From positions 45,731-109,730 of the forward strand of contig CACZCH010000008.1 in NCBI GenBank assembly GCA_902779645.1: a DNA stretch of 64,000 nucleotides, written 5' to 3'. Below, in pieces: positions 16,749 through 26,567 of this stretch (positions are counted from its first letter, which is position 1; every line of letters begins with the position of its first letter). Made by a program: the position numbers and the translations under genes. Source of the DNA: an uncultured bacterium (GTDB lineage Bacteria; Cyanobacteriota; Vampirovibrionia; Gastranaerophilales; Gastranaerophilaceae). The notes under the pieces are model-generated. The model worked only from the letters and a program-made list of their open reading frames with translations. It ran no database searches and was not told where the DNA came from.

Positions 16749-17518
16749 ATCCCAAAAAACCTTTCTGCGTTTGTTGTTGTAATATCAATTAATTCTTCAA
16801 GGGGTAAACTTCTAATTTTAGCGATTTCTTCCGCTACATATCTTACATAAGCCGGTTTATTTGGTTTTCCTCTGTAAGGTACAGGCGTAAGATAAGGTGA
16901 ATCTGTTTCAAGAACAAGTTTTTCAAGCGGAACTTCTCTTGCTACATCTTTCATCTTGACTGCGTTTTTAAAGGTTACGACCCCGCCTAGAGCTATATAC
17001 CAACCTTCACGGACACATTCTTTCATAAATTCTACACTGCCTGAAAAACAATGGAAAAGAACATTTTCAGATTTTTGTTCCTTGAGTATATCAAAACAAT
17101 CTTTATGCGCTTCTCTGTCGTGTACAACAATGGGTAAATCTAATTTTTGAGCGAGCTTTATTTGTTTAATAAAGACTTCTTTTTGCAAATCAACAAAAGA
17201 TTTATCCCAATAATAATCAAGACCAATTTCTCCTACTGCGACTATTTTTTTGTTGCTTTTTGCAATCTTTTCCATTTTTTTTTCAAATTCAGTGGTAAAT
17301 GTTTTGGCTTCGCTTGGGAAAAGTCCGACCATGCCGAAAATATTATCGTCGGAATTTGCAATCTCAACAACTTTGTCTTGTGTTGCAATTTCAACCGCAG
17401 GGATAATGGCTTTTTTTACTCCAAACTCATTCATTTCACTAATTATGTCGTTAAGAGTTGTTTCTTCATTTATCCCCATATCAATATGAGCGTGTGTGTC
17501 GATTAAATAGTTTTTCAT
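16745..17518 (-). CDS. tatD: TatD-family metal-dependent deoxyribonuclease
   Basis: This 257-residue TIM-barrel hydrolase shows all family signatures: N-terminal DTHAHID metal ligands, VAVGEIGLDYYWD, PIVVHDREAH, VLFHCFSGS and LVLETDSPYLTP with the final metal-binding Asp. TatD enzymes act as 3'-5' exonucleases in DNA repair or as deacylases; the exact role here is inferred. It sits 17 bases behind bioB and overlaps tlyA by 4 bases. Confidence 0.93.
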   Translation of the reverse strand: MKNYLIDTHAHIDMGINEETTLNDIISEMNEFGVKKAIIPAVEIATQDKVVEIANSDDNIFGMVGLFPSEAKTFTTEFEKKMEKIAKSNKKIVAVGEIGLDYYWDKSFVDLQKEVFIKQIKLAQKLDLPIVVHDREAHKDCFDILKEQKSENVLFHCFSGSVEFMKECVREGWYIALGGVVTFKNAVKMKDVAREVPLEKLVLETDSPYLTPVPYRGKPNKPAYVRYVAEEIAKIRSLPLEELIDITTTNAERFFGI

Positions 17519-17535
17519 ATAAAAATAAGATTTTC

Positions 17536-18471
17536 CTATGCCATAACCAAATCTAATTCGCCAAGCATTTTCTTATCTTCTTCTGATTTTGAACCGCAAG
17601 TCGTGAGATAATTGCCTACAAGAAGAGAATTTATGCCTGCAATAATACCGATTTTTTGGTTATATTCGCTCAATCTTGTTGTTCTTCCGCCTGCGTAGCG
17701 AAGCATTGCTTTAGGTAAAATCATTCTGAATATACAAATTGTTTTTAATATTTCTTCTTCGTCGATTTTGCTTTCATAATCTTCCAACGGAGTTCCTTTA
17801 ATCGGATTAAGGAAGTTAATAGGTACGGTTGTAGGATTTAGTTCTTTTAGAGAAAGTGCCATATCAACTCTGTCTTCTCTCGTTTCTCCCATTCCGATAA
17901 TTACACCGCAGCAAGCTTCCATACCGTGCTTTTTAATCATCTTAACCGTATTAACTCTGTCTTGGAATGTATGAGTTGTGCAAATTTGCTTGTGGTAATT
18001 TTCGGAAGTGTTGATGTTGTGGTTAAATCTTTCAACTCCTGCTTCTTTAATTTGTTTAACCTGTTCTTCTGATAAAAGTCCTAAAGACGCACAGCAGTGA
18101 ATTCCGTCAATTGAAGCAACAGCTCTAATCATTTCCAAGATTTTTTCAAAGTCTTTTCCTGTCGGAACTCTGCCTGATGTTACGATACAAAAACGAGTTG
18201 CACCGTTTTCTTTTGCGCTTAGTGCAGCTTTTTTAACCGTTTCAACATCCAAAAGCGGATGACATTCGATTTGTGCGTGATTGTGTTTTGATTGAGCACA
18301 GTATTTGCAGTTTTCAGAACATTCACCTGTTTTTGCACTTATAATACTGCAAGCTTCAACAGTATTATCAAAATTTTCTAATGTAATCTTATGTGAAATA
18401 TTGATTAATTCTTCTAACGGTTCTTCATATAATTTTAAATATTCTTCTTTTGTTAAGCTAGTGTAATCCAT
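17536..18471 (-). CDS. bioB: Biotin synthase
   Basis: BioB inserts sulfur into dethiobiotin as the last step of biotin synthesis, using a radical-SAM [4Fe-4S] cluster and an auxiliary [2Fe-2S] cluster. The 311-residue product has the radical-SAM motif CSENCKYCAQS (CxxxCxxC) near residue 50, and the family segments RFNHNINTS, GVIIGMGETREDRV and RYAGGRTTRL, whose Arg is an auxiliary-cluster ligand in known BioB. The ATG at 18471 is chosen because GGAGG lies 9 bases before it; an in-frame ATG ten codons upstream has no such site. It heads the unit with tatD and tlyA. No other bio genes are in the window. Confidence 0.95.
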   Translation of the reverse strand: MDYTSLTKEEYLKLYEEPLEELINISHKITLENFDNTVEACSIISAKTGECSENCKYCAQSKHNHAQIECHPLLDVETVKKAALSAKENGATRFCIVTSGRVPTGKDFEKILEMIRAVASIDGIHCCASLGLLSEEQVKQIKEAGVERFNHNINTSENYHKQICTTHTFQDRVNTVKMIKKHGMEACCGVIIGMGETREDRVDMALSLKELNPTTVPINFLNPIKGTPLEDYESKIDEEEILKTICIFRMILPKAMLRYAGGRTTRLSEYNQKIGIIAGINSLLVGNYLTTCGSKSEEDKKMLGELDLVMA

Positions 18472-18538
18472 AATTTTTTCCTCCGTGTTATATGATATCA
18501 CAAAGAAAGATTAATGAATAAGAAACAAAGAAAATTCG

Positions 18539-20770
18539 TTATCCTCTGTGCATAGAAAGCAGGACTTCCTGCGGAAGATAAGTGTTTTTAACGGCAGAAT
18601 CAGTGTTTGCCATAAAGAATTCAACGGTTTCACCTTCTGAAATGCCAAGTTTATCAAAAGGTATACATACATCAATTACATCTTTGTATACCATGTTTAT
18701 CCCTTCCGGGTTATCAAGAGTCCAAATGTCAGGATGTAAAACGGTTGTTAATCTCAAAGGATAAAGGGTATCTCTAATAAGAGTCAAGGTAAGTTCATGC
18801 TCAAATTTTTCAGTCAAAATAGGATAAGGATTATCTGTTCGGCTTATTAGTCTTATGTGAGCTCTTTTCCCGATTTTAGACGCGTTTCTTGTGTAGATAT
18901 AGAACTGGTTAATTCTGTCAACAAAATTAATATCTCCTGCACCTTTAGAGACATGAAGTCTGAAGTAAATATTATCTTTGTCGCATCCGAAATCTATTTT
19001 GTCGACATTTTTATTTTCTCTGTATACCGGACCGTCAAGCATACTTATTGAACCTGCATTGTACCAGTCATCCGAACTTATGCTCATACCGTCCATGCTG
19101 GGTGTGATTGAACGTTTCGGAAGTTTAAACGGCGCTTCAATTTTTGTTATTATTGACTGGTCAAGGTATGCTGGATAACTGAGACCTAACAGTGTATAAA
19201 CATGTTTAAGCCGTTCTCTGAACATATAATCAAATAAGAAGTCCTGACCTGAATTGTTCGGTTCTCCGTACCACCAGAACCAGTCGCTTCCCTGTGCAAT
19301 TAATAGTTCTCGTTTTGCCTGTAAAATGTTTGGATGATTTTTGTTGAGTCTTTTGAATTCATTGTAATCATCTTTTGTATTTTTAAGTGCAGCCCAAGCT
19401 TTATTTTTTTCCTGCTCACCTATCCAGTATTGGAATGTTTTGTCAATCCAAGAACCTGAATATATTTTCTTTAAGTTCTTTTTGTGCTTGTCTTTGTCTA
19501 AGTAATCGCTTATCAAAACAGTTTCTAATGTATCATCTTCTTCTATTGAACCGTAGAATTTTTCTAAAAATTCACTGCCGTCGTTTTGGTAATTCTCCCA
19601 ACAGTTTTCACAGTCAGATGCTATTGTGAGCAAGTGGGTTTCGTCAGGAGAAACAAGCAGTTTGTTCTGAATAGTTTTGATTTTTTCGTACAAATCGCCT
19701 GCTGCCATGTCAGGATTGATTCCTGCATATTCAAAATTAATCAGGTTCGGAATTGATCTGTCGCGGAAAATTATATCAATATCAGAATGTTTTGTTTGGT
19801 AATTATAGACCTTCAAAAGATGGTACGGATCAGATAAATTGCCTTTGAAATCTCTCATAAAATCAAAGTTTATAGAGCTTGACAAAATACCTTCATCAGA
19901 GATAGTCCATTTTATCCCTTCGTGTGCAAAAACAGTAAGTGTTTTTGGTCCGATACAAAGTTCAGGAGGCCACATTCCTTTTGGACGAACTCCAAATATA
20001 TCTTCAACTCTGTCTAATGCAGCTTTAATCTGAGTTCTTGCATCATCACCCATTCCGAGCTTTTCCGGTAAGCCGGCAGAGGTCAGCCCTGTTTTTGCAG
20101 AAGATTTTGCATCAATTAAAATTGGTAAAATAGCGTGATAATAAGGACTTGTGGTAAGTTCAATTCTTCCTGCTTGAATATATTTTTTTAAAGTTGGAAT
20201 AATTTCTCTTATTATCTGCCTTTGAATCTCCAATATTTCGATTCTGTCATCTTTTGTATAACAGAATTTTTTGTCCCATAACTCACGTAATCTTGGATAT
20301 CTTTCATAGTGAACAGGGTCTATCCAAACAAGATTGAATACAGCCATTAAATCAGCATATTCTTGTGAATTGAAATCGTTTATTCCGATGTTTTCTCTGC
20401 TGAAACGCTTTTGGTATAAGTTACGGTACGTTTCATTTTTAAAAACCATTGTCTCGAATTTGGTATTAAAAAAGTTATTCAAAATAAACGATTTTTCTTC
20501 ATCTGAAAGATTATCAGTATCCATTACCGTAAGTTCGGAATGAATATCGTTTGCGCCGTTTTCACCATAATCTATAATTGAGTCCAATAATGCAGGTACT
20601 ATATTAAAATTAAGTTTAAGCTTAGGGAATTTTTCGAGCATAAGCATCATATCCAGATAATCCTTCACGGCGTGAAGTCTTACCCAAGGCATTAAATAAG
20701 TACCCTCCAGCTCATAAACCGGTTGATGCATGTGCCAATAAATGGCGAGCGATAGTTTCTTCCTGTTCAT
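18539..20770 (-). CDS. Glycoside hydrolase family 57 protein
   Basis: The 743-residue protein starts with the GH57 signature SLAIYWHMHQPVYE and keeps further family motifs: LNFNIVPALLD, TSPYYHAILPIL, GMWPPELCIG (with the likely nucleophile Glu) and WTISDEGIL (with the likely acid/base Asp). After the catalytic half comes a beta-rich C-terminal domain of about 300 residues. GH57 enzymes are alpha-amylases, 4-alpha-glucanotransferases or branching enzymes, so a role in glycogen or starch turnover in the cytoplasm is likely (no signal peptide). The ATG at 20770 is favoured because a longer TTG frame would start inside the promoter's -35 box. Confidence 0.85.
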   Translation of the reverse strand: MNRKKLSLAIYWHMHQPVYELEGTYLMPWVRLHAVKDYLDMMLMLEKFPKLKLNFNIVPALLDSIIDYGENGANDIHSELTVMDTDNLSDEEKSFILNNFFNTKFETMVFKNETYRNLYQKRFSRENIGINDFNSQEYADLMAVFNLVWIDPVHYERYPRLRELWDKKFCYTKDDRIEILEIQRQIIREIIPTLKKYIQAGRIELTTSPYYHAILPILIDAKSSAKTGLTSAGLPEKLGMGDDARTQIKAALDRVEDIFGVRPKGMWPPELCIGPKTLTVFAHEGIKWTISDEGILSSSINFDFMRDFKGNLSDPYHLLKVYNYQTKHSDIDIIFRDRSIPNLINFEYAGINPDMAAGDLYEKIKTIQNKLLVSPDETHLLTIASDCENCWENYQNDGSEFLEKFYGSIEEDDTLETVLISDYLDKDKHKKNLKKIYSGSWIDKTFQYWIGEQEKNKAWAALKNTKDDYNEFKRLNKNHPNILQAKRELLIAQGSDWFWWYGEPNNSGQDFLFDYMFRERLKHVYTLLGLSYPAYLDQSIITKIEAPFKLPKRSITPSMDGMSISSDDWYNAGSISMLDGPVYRENKNVDKIDFGCDKDNIYFRLHVSKGAGDINFVDRINQFYIYTRNASKIGKRAHIRLISRTDNPYPILTEKFEHELTLTLIRDTLYPLRLTTVLHPDIWTLDNPEGINMVYKDVIDVCIPFDKLGISEGETVEFFMANTDSAVKNTYLPQEVLLSMHRG

Positions 20771-20780
20771 CTTGTAGACT

Positions 20781-20809
20781 ATTATACATGATTTTGACAG
20801 GTTCTGCAA
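20781..20809 (-). promoter_or_regulatory. Sigma-70-type promoter directly before the GH57 gene
   Basis: On the minus strand TTGCAG, a 17-base spacer and TATAAT lie in ideal spacing. The TATAAT ends 10 bases before the ATG at 20770, leaving a leader of about 3-4 bases. Confidence 0.7.
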
Positions 20810-20840
20810 GAAAGTATATTATATATGTACTTTTAAGCCT

Positions 20841-21200
20841 CTAACAACCTCTGCGAGCTGAATCATATTTTAACTTTTCCGCTTGAAAAGCTTCTTCTGC
20901 TTTCTTAATAGCAAGCTTTATACTGCTCATTGCATCAACAACTTTTGAGAAAAAATCTTTTGCAGGGAATTGAGGACAGTTGTATTTTGTTAAATCTCCG
21001 TATATATTATGTGAAAAACTGATTTTATCAAGAGTTCCGTTTAATACCAAATCTGTATTTAATTCTTTTTCTAAATCCTCAAGAAATCTTAAATTTTCTG
21101 TTGCATTTGTAAATTCGCCCAATTTTTTTATGTTTTTTGCAGATACTACGCCTTCAATTTTGAGCCCTCGAAATGTAACGGGTGATATTTTGTTTGTCAT
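20841..21200 (-). CDS. Lineage-specific small protein with N-terminal VTFRG motif
   Basis: This 119-residue protein has no recognised domain. It begins MTNKISPVTFRGLKIEG; the short VTFRG-type motif near the start recurs in at least three other unrelated proteins here (27518, 29991 and 41478). The middle alternates short strands and helices, and the end is a charged helix (AIKKAEEAFQAEKLKYD) with a terminal Cys. AAGGAA lies 8 bases before the ATG, supporting translation. It is divergent from the peptidase gene at 21333. Function unknown. Confidence 0.55.
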   Translation of the reverse strand: MTNKISPVTFRGLKIEGVVSAKNIKKLGEFTNATENLRFLEDLEKELNTDLVLNGTLDKISFSHNIYGDLTKYNCPQFPAKDFFSKVVDAMSSIKLAIKKAEEAFQAEKLKYDSARRGC

Positions 21201-21332
21201 ACTTTATTCCTTTTTTTGTTTTACTGTTTATATTAAAACCGGAAAAAATATTTTTTGCTTTTTTTACTTATTTTATTTATTATTAAAGCTGAAGTTATTT
21301 AATCCTATCAACAAAATTCGGAGTATGTGTGT

Positions 21333-23285
21333 ATGTTAAAAAAGGTAAATTATGCTAAAATTTTAGGTGTTCCTCTTATCGCAACAGGATTTTTACAAAT
21401 AAATCGTACTAACAATCGACAACAAATCGACCTAAAAGGTTTAAAATATATAAAAGAAGAAAATAAAATTTCTCAAAATGACAAATTTAATATTTTAATA
21501 GGAGAGCTTAATAAAATGAGTACAATTAACAGTTCAGGTATATCAAAACCTAAATTTGAACTTGGTCTTTCAAGAGAAGAGCTGGAAAAAAGAACCCACA
21601 AAGATTTTTTGACCACAAAAAAAATGTTAGCCGTTGACGCACCTGAATACTTGGAGCTATCTGACGGTGATAAAGAAGCTCTTAAACATCTAACAAAAGC
21701 AGCTGCAAGACTGGATAAAGTTGAAATGGTTCTTGATGACCACAACAATCTTGAATTTAAGGAATATTTAGAAAAAGAAATAGCTAAAGGTAACGAAGAA
21801 GCTAAGCTGACAAAAATTCTTTTTGATGCTCAAAAAGGAATATTTGCGCTTGACAGAGACTCTAATCTGATTAAACTCGCAAAAGGACTTGAACCGAAAA
21901 AGGGTATAGGTGTATATCCAACAGACCTTTCAAGAGAAGAATTCCACACTATTTTAATCAAAATGATAAAAGAAGGAAAAGTTAATGAAGTTGCTAAGAT
22001 TTTAAACCAGCGCTCTATTGTCGAAAGAGATGGAGAAGAGTTAAAAGCAACCGATTATGTTGATTATTTTAAAGAAGATTTTGAATATATGGCGCAAGAA
22101 CTTGAAAAAGCCGCTGAAACATCTACAAATGAGGATTTCAACGAATATTTAAAACTTCAAGCAAAAGCTCTTCGTAAAGCTGACCCAATGCTTGACGGAT
22201 ATGCTGATAAAAAATGGGCAACTCTTCAAGATACTCCATTGGAATTTACAATCACAAGAGAAAATTATTCCGATGAGATGACCGAATCAGTAGTAGAAAA
22301 TGCTGAGCTCAAAAAGTTATTAGACGAAAATAAAATCGTTCCCGTTTCAAAAGACTGTCTCGGCGGTCGTGTAGGTATTGTCAATAAACAAGGCACAGAT
22401 GCAATTTTAAATGTCAAAAAATATCTGCCCCTTATGGCAAAAAACATGCCTCTAAACGATAAATATGTTCAAAATATTTCAGCAGATAAAGAATCAAAAC
22501 AAACTATGGTTGACGTAGATCTCGTAGGTGTTTACGGTGATGTCGGGGAATATCGTGCTGGAATTACGCTTGCAGAAAACCTTCCAAATGACGACAAAGT
22601 TTCCGTAAGTCAGCTTGACGGCGGAAGAAGAAATGTTTACCACAGACAAATTCGTCTGATTACATCAGATGATGCACGTGAAAAAATGCAAAAAAGATTA
22701 AACGCTATGTTGAATCCTGAACTTCATAAATACTACAACGATGAAGCTGATCACTGGTTTACCGTAGGTCACGAAAACGGACACTCCTTAGGACCAAAAT
22801 CAGGAACGGAAGGATTAGGAAAATATAAATCTATCATAGAAGAAAATAAAGCAGACATGGTTTCTTTGGCTATGCTTGATGTCTTAACAGATGCCGGTAT
22901 GTATACACCGGAACAGAGAGAGCAAATTATCCTAACATACGCAGCAGATAACATGATGATGGCGAAACCAACTCTCAGCCAAGCTCACAGAGTTCGTTCG
23001 GTTATGCAAAATTATTATTTTATAAAAGAAGGTGCAATTACAATCTCCAAAGACGGAATCCTTGATGTAAATATGGATAAAATGGTTCCGACAGCTCAAA
23101 AAATGCTTAAAGAAATTATCGAAGTCCAATTGAGCGGTGATTTCTCAAGAGGAGAAAAATACGTAAATGATTATTTTGTATGGACAGAAGAGATGGATAC
23201 AATGGCTAAAAACATTAAGAAAGTGTCCAAAACTCTTAATGGAAAAGTTGAATCACCTCTGGCAGATATGCTGGTAAAAGAGTAA
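21333..23285 (+). CDS. Dipeptidyl-peptidase III-like (M49-related) metallopeptidase
   Basis: The 650-residue protein carries a zinc-peptidase signature H480-E-N-G-H followed by SLGP, and about 20 residues later EENKADMVSLAML (Glu503/504). This HExxH...LGP...EE.KAD spacing matches the shorter bacterial and plant relatives of dipeptidyl peptidase III rather than the classical HExxGH form. The family removes dipeptides from peptide N-termini. Residues 8-20 are mildly hydrophobic, but no convincing signal peptide is seen. The N-terminal 80 residues look like a disordered extension. The ATG at 21333 is preferred over the GTG at 21327 because CGGAG is 9 bases upstream. Confidence 0.75.
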   Translation: MLKKVNYAKILGVPLIATGFLQINRTNNRQQIDLKGLKYIKEENKISQNDKFNILIGELNKMSTINSSGISKPKFELGLSREELEKRTHKDFLTTKKMLAVDAPEYLELSDGDKEALKHLTKAAARLDKVEMVLDDHNNLEFKEYLEKEIAKGNEEAKLTKILFDAQKGIFALDRDSNLIKLAKGLEPKKGIGVYPTDLSREEFHTILIKMIKEGKVNEVAKILNQRSIVERDGEELKATDYVDYFKEDFEYMAQELEKAAETSTNEDFNEYLKLQAKALRKADPMLDGYADKKWATLQDTPLEFTITRENYSDEMTESVVENAELKKLLDENKIVPVSKDCLGGRVGIVNKQGTDAILNVKKYLPLMAKNMPLNDKYVQNISADKESKQTMVDVDLVGVYGDVGEYRAGITLAENLPNDDKVSVSQLDGGRRNVYHRQIRLITSDDAREKMQKRLNAMLNPELHKYYNDEADHWFTVGHENGHSLGPKSGTEGLGKYKSIIEENKADMVSLAMLDVLTDAGMYTPEQREQIILTYAADNMMMAKPTLSQAHRVRSVMQNYYFIKEGAITISKDGILDVNMDKMVPTAQKMLKEIIEVQLSGDFSRGEKYVNDYFVWTEEMDTMAKNIKKVSKTLNGKVESPLADMLVKE

Positions 23286-23295
23286 AAAAAGAATT

Positions 23296-23335
23296 ACAAC
23301 AGCGGCGCAGATAAATTTATCTGCGCCGCTGTTGT
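23296..23335. terminator. 40-bp perfect palindrome, likely terminator
   Basis: Bases 23296-23315 are exactly complementary to 23316-23335. On the minus strand it is followed by AATTCTTTTTTT, so it can terminate glnA. On the plus strand no T run follows. Confidence 0.8.
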
Positions 23336-23382
23336 ATATTACATAAGTTTAATGTTGAATTAACCAAAAACCTCTTTTATTC

Positions 23383-24747
23383 TTAGTATCTGGCCAAGTA
23401 TTTATCTATTTCCCATTGTGAAACATAGGTGCGGAAGTTATCCCATTCGATTTCTTTTGCAGTTACGAATTCGTCTACTATGTGTGAACCAAGAGCTGTT
23501 TTAGCGATTAATGATTTTTGCATGTAATCGAGAGCTTCTTTAAGACTTCCGGGGAGTGATTCAATTCTCAAACGTTTGCGTTCTCTGTCAGAAAGCTTGT
23601 AAATATTTGATTCAACCGGTTTTGGCGGTTCGATTTTATTTCTAACACCATCTAAGCAAGCCGCAAGAATTGTGGCAAATGCTAAATATGGGTTACAGCT
23701 TGGATCCGGAGAACGAAGTTCCACACGGGTTGATACTCCGCGTTTTGCTGGAACTCTTAAAAGTGCGCTTCTGTTAGCGAGTGACCAAGCCATATAAACA
23801 GGAGCTTCATAACCCGGAACTAAACGTTTGTAGCTGTTAACGGTCGGATTTAAAATTGCTGTAATACTCTTAATATGTTTTAATATACCGCCGATTGCAT
23901 ATTTTGCCGTATCTGAAAGTTGATATTCAGCCTTAGGGTCGTAGAATGCGTTTTTGCCTTTCATGTCGGAAAGTGATATGTTGCAGTGCATTCCTGAACC
24001 GTTGATTCCGAATACAGGTTTTGGCATAAATGTTGCGTGAAGTCCGTATTGAGCAGCTATTGCTTTTACTGCGATACGGAAAGTTACAACGTTATCTGCG
24101 GTTGTAAGTATATCCGAGTATTTAAAATCGATTTCGTGTTGTCCGTCAGCAACTTCGTGGTGAGATGCTTCAATATCAAATCCCATATCTTGGAGTGTGC
24201 TTACGATATCGGTACGAACTTCTTCACCCAAATCATCAGGACCCATATCATAATATCCTGCTCTGTCGTGAGTTTTTGTTGTGATGTGACCGTCTTCTTC
24301 TTTTTCAAATAAGAAGAATTCAGCTTCAGGCCCGATATTCATTGACAAACCGAGTTTTTTAGCTTCAGCCATAAGTCTTTTTAAGTTACAGCGCGGACAA
24401 CCTTCAAACGGTGTACCGTCAGCGTTATAAATATCACAAATTACTCTTGCAGAGTTTCTGCCGTTTTGCTCCTGCCAGGGAAGAATTTGGAAAGTATTTT
24501 TATCAGGATAGAAGAACATGTCAGATGTTTCTATGTTTCTAAAACCCTTTATCGATGAGCCGTCAAGCATTATTTCATTGTTTAAAACACGGTCAATGTG
24601 TTCTGAAGGTACGGCAAGATTTTTAACTTGTCCGTTTATATCAACGAATTGAAGCTTTATGAATTGAACGTCATATTCTTCAATCATTTTCTTGATATCT
24701 TCATCAGTGTATTGTTTCCCGTTCATGGGTTGATGCATAAAAACCAT
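23383..24747 (-). CDS. glnA: Glutamine synthetase, type I
   Basis: This enzyme makes glutamine from glutamate, ammonia and ATP and is the main entry of ammonium into metabolism. The 454-residue protein has the N-terminal DINGQVKNLAVP, the MLDGSSIKGF signature (Asp latch loop), the ATP-site FMPKPVFGINGSGMHCNISL, and NRSALLRVP and ELRSPDPSCNPYLA near the end. The length and the absence of an NLYDLPP adenylylation loop (here NIYKLSDRERK) place it in the GSI-alpha group, which is not controlled by adenylylation. GGAGG lies 10 bases before the ATG. It is transcribed alone. Confidence 0.96.
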   Translation of the reverse strand: MVFMHQPMNGKQYTDEDIKKMIEEYDVQFIKLQFVDINGQVKNLAVPSEHIDRVLNNEIMLDGSSIKGFRNIETSDMFFYPDKNTFQILPWQEQNGRNSARVICDIYNADGTPFEGCPRCNLKRLMAEAKKLGLSMNIGPEAEFFLFEKEEDGHITTKTHDRAGYYDMGPDDLGEEVRTDIVSTLQDMGFDIEASHHEVADGQHEIDFKYSDILTTADNVVTFRIAVKAIAAQYGLHATFMPKPVFGINGSGMHCNISLSDMKGKNAFYDPKAEYQLSDTAKYAIGGILKHIKSITAILNPTVNSYKRLVPGYEAPVYMAWSLANRSALLRVPAKRGVSTRVELRSPDPSCNPYLAFATILAACLDGVRNKIEPPKPVESNIYKLSDRERKRLRIESLPGSLKEALDYMQKSLIAKTALGSHIVDEFVTAKEIEWDNFRTYVSQWEIDKYLARY

Positions 24748-24932
24748 ACTCTTTTGTCCTCCTATTATTCTTAACGGTTTTAATAATATATTATTTTTGT
24801 CTAAAAGGTCAATAGATTCAGTATTAAGAATTTATTAAACTTTTTCTCTTAATTATTTGTTACAATTTGTAGAAATTAAATCTTTTATTTAATAGAATGT
24901 AAAAGGAGATAGAAAGAAGGGGATTTTTGGGC

Positions 24933-25454
24933 ATGGACAATTCTAGTAAAGTACTTTTACCAAATGACGTTAGAAGATTACTTAATGTCGATAATAAAGA
25001 AATAGTTGAATTATGCAAAAAAACTTCCGTCAGCCCTAAGAAAAATAAACTCGGTCAGATTTATTTCTCAATAGACGAAGTTAAGAAGCTTAAAAGTGCA
25101 CAATCCTCAATGTTAACAGGAAATGGAATTAAGAAAATGAACAATGAAAAAACTTTACCCGTTATGACAAAATCGAATTCACAGGCTGTTGTAAATGGCT
25201 TATTAGATACTTTAAATAAGATGGAAAGCAATATTACATCATCTATGACAAAAATTATTGATGAAAAACTTGAAGGCATGGATGATGTTGTGCTTGAGCT
25301 CGTTCGCTGTAAGACAGAGAATGAAAATCTTAAGAATAAAGTAAATGAACTTAACAAAGAAAATTTCAAACTGAAAAATATTTTAAGCAGTTTTAGACCT
25401 TTATTTGCAGGATTTTATATCAAAAAAGAAGAAGAAAATAATATTCTTTTATAA
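24933..25454 (+). CDS. Putative MerR-like HTH plus coiled-coil protein upstream of recA
   Basis: The 173-residue protein begins with a segment that resembles a MerR/excisionase-type winged helix (LLPNDVRRLLNVDNKEIVEL, then IYFSIDEVKKL). A Ser/Asn-rich linker follows and then a long coiled coil (residues about 85-150, KTENENLKNKVNELNKENFK). It could bind DNA and oligomerise through the coil, similar in layout to some chromosome-associated proteins; this is a weak structural guess. The ATG at 24933 is chosen over a TTG two codons earlier, because GAAGGGG lies 10 bases before it. It ends 29 bases before recA and is probably co-transcribed. Confidence 0.5.
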   Translation: MDNSSKVLLPNDVRRLLNVDNKEIVELCKKTSVSPKKNKLGQIYFSIDEVKKLKSAQSSMLTGNGIKKMNNEKTLPVMTKSNSQAVVNGLLDTLNKMESNITSSMTKIIDEKLEGMDDVVLELVRCKTENENLKNKVNELNKENFKLKNILSSFRPLFAGFYIKKEEENNILL

Positions 25455-25483
25455 GGTACGTAACCATTTAAGGGGAGTTTAAT

Positions 25484-26506
25484 ATGGCATTAAAAGAAGA
25501 AGAAAAAACAGCTGTATCCGATGAAAGGCAAAAAGCATTAAAACTTGCTATTGATAAAATTGAAAAAGATTTCGGTAAAGGTGCAATTATGAAGCTTGGT
25601 GACAAGCCGGCAGTCAGCGTTGAAACTATACCGACAGGAGCACTTGCTCTTGATGTAGCTCTTGGTGTAGGCGGAATCCCGAGAGGACGTATAATAGAAG
25701 TTTACGGCCCTGAATCTTCAGGTAAAACAACTCTTGCACAACATATAGTTGCAGAATGTCAGAAAAAAGGCGGTATTGCAGCTTTTGTCGACGCAGAACA
25801 TGCGCTTGATCCTGAATATGCAAGAAACTTAGGGGTAAACATTGATGAATTATTAATATCTCAACCTGACACAGGTGAACAAGCGCTTGATATAACAGAA
25901 GAACTCGTTCGCTCAGGTGCAGTTGATATTATCGTTGTTGACTCTGTTGCAGCACTTGTTCCTAAGGCTGAAATAGAAGGCTCTATGGAAGATCAGCAAA
26001 TGGGCTTGCAAGCTCGTTTGATGTCTAAAGCATTAAGAAAACTAACGGGTATTATAGGTAAGACTAATACAACCGTTATATTCATAAACCAATTAAGACA
26101 AAAGATAGGTGTTATGTACGGAAACCCCGAAACAACAACAGGTGGTAACGCACTAAAATACTATGCGTCTGTTCGTATGGAAATTAAGAGAGTAGAAGGA
26201 TTAAAAGGTGACGGCGAAGATGTGGGCAACCACGTTCGTGTGAGAGTTTTGAAAAACAAAGTTGCGCCGCCATTCAGAACAGCAGAATTTGATATTATTT
26301 TCGGTAAAGGTATTTGCAAAATCGGTAATATCTTAGATGTAGCTGTTGATTTGGATATTGTTAAAAAAGCAGGCTCTTGGTTCAGCTTTAACGAAGAAAA
26401 ACTCGGACAAGGCAGAGACAAGGCTAAAGAATATCTCGCGGCTAACAAAGATGTTCTTGATACTATTGAAAAACTTGTCAGAGAAAAACTTGCTGAAAAT
26501 AACTAG
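25484..26506 (+). CDS. recA: Recombinase A
   Basis: RecA forms filaments on single-stranded DNA, carries out strand exchange and triggers SOS cleavage. The 340-residue protein is full length, with Walker [10 protein letters not shown] (about residues 75-83), the Walker B strand [13 protein letters not shown], the L1 region around [13 protein letters not shown], and the L2 loop [14 protein letters not shown]. The C-terminal acidic tail is very short, as in several non-proteobacterial RecAs. AAGGGGAG precedes the ATG, and the gene follows a coiled-coil protein gene at 29 bases. No SOS box could be recognised by eye. Confidence 0.97.
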   Translation: MALKEEEKTAVSDERQKALKLAIDKIEKDFGKGAIMKLGDKPAVSVETIPTGALALDVALGVGGIPRGRIIEVYGPESSGKTTLAQHIVAECQKKGGIAAFVDAEHALDPEYARNLGVNIDELLISQPDTGEQALDITEELVRSGAVDIIVVDSVAALVPKAEIEGSMEDQQMGLQARLMSKALRKLTGIIGKTNTTVIFINQLRQKIGVMYGNPETTTGGNALKYYASVRMEIKRVEGLKGDGEDVGNHVRVRVLKNKVAPPFRTAEFDIIFGKGICKIGNILDVAVDLDIVKKAGSWFSFNEEKLGQGRDKAKEYLAANKDVLDTIEKLVREKLAENN

Positions 26507-26525
26507 GTGAATAGAAAAATGATGT

Positions 26526-26563
26526 AAGAGATTCTTTTCTTAAGAAAGGAATCTCTTCTTCTT
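26526..26563 (+). terminator. Rho-independent terminator after recA
   Basis: A 16-bp stem with one mismatch, or G-U pair, (26526-26541 with 26542-26557) is followed by a T-rich stretch. Confidence 0.75.
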
Positions 26564-26567
26564 TTTA

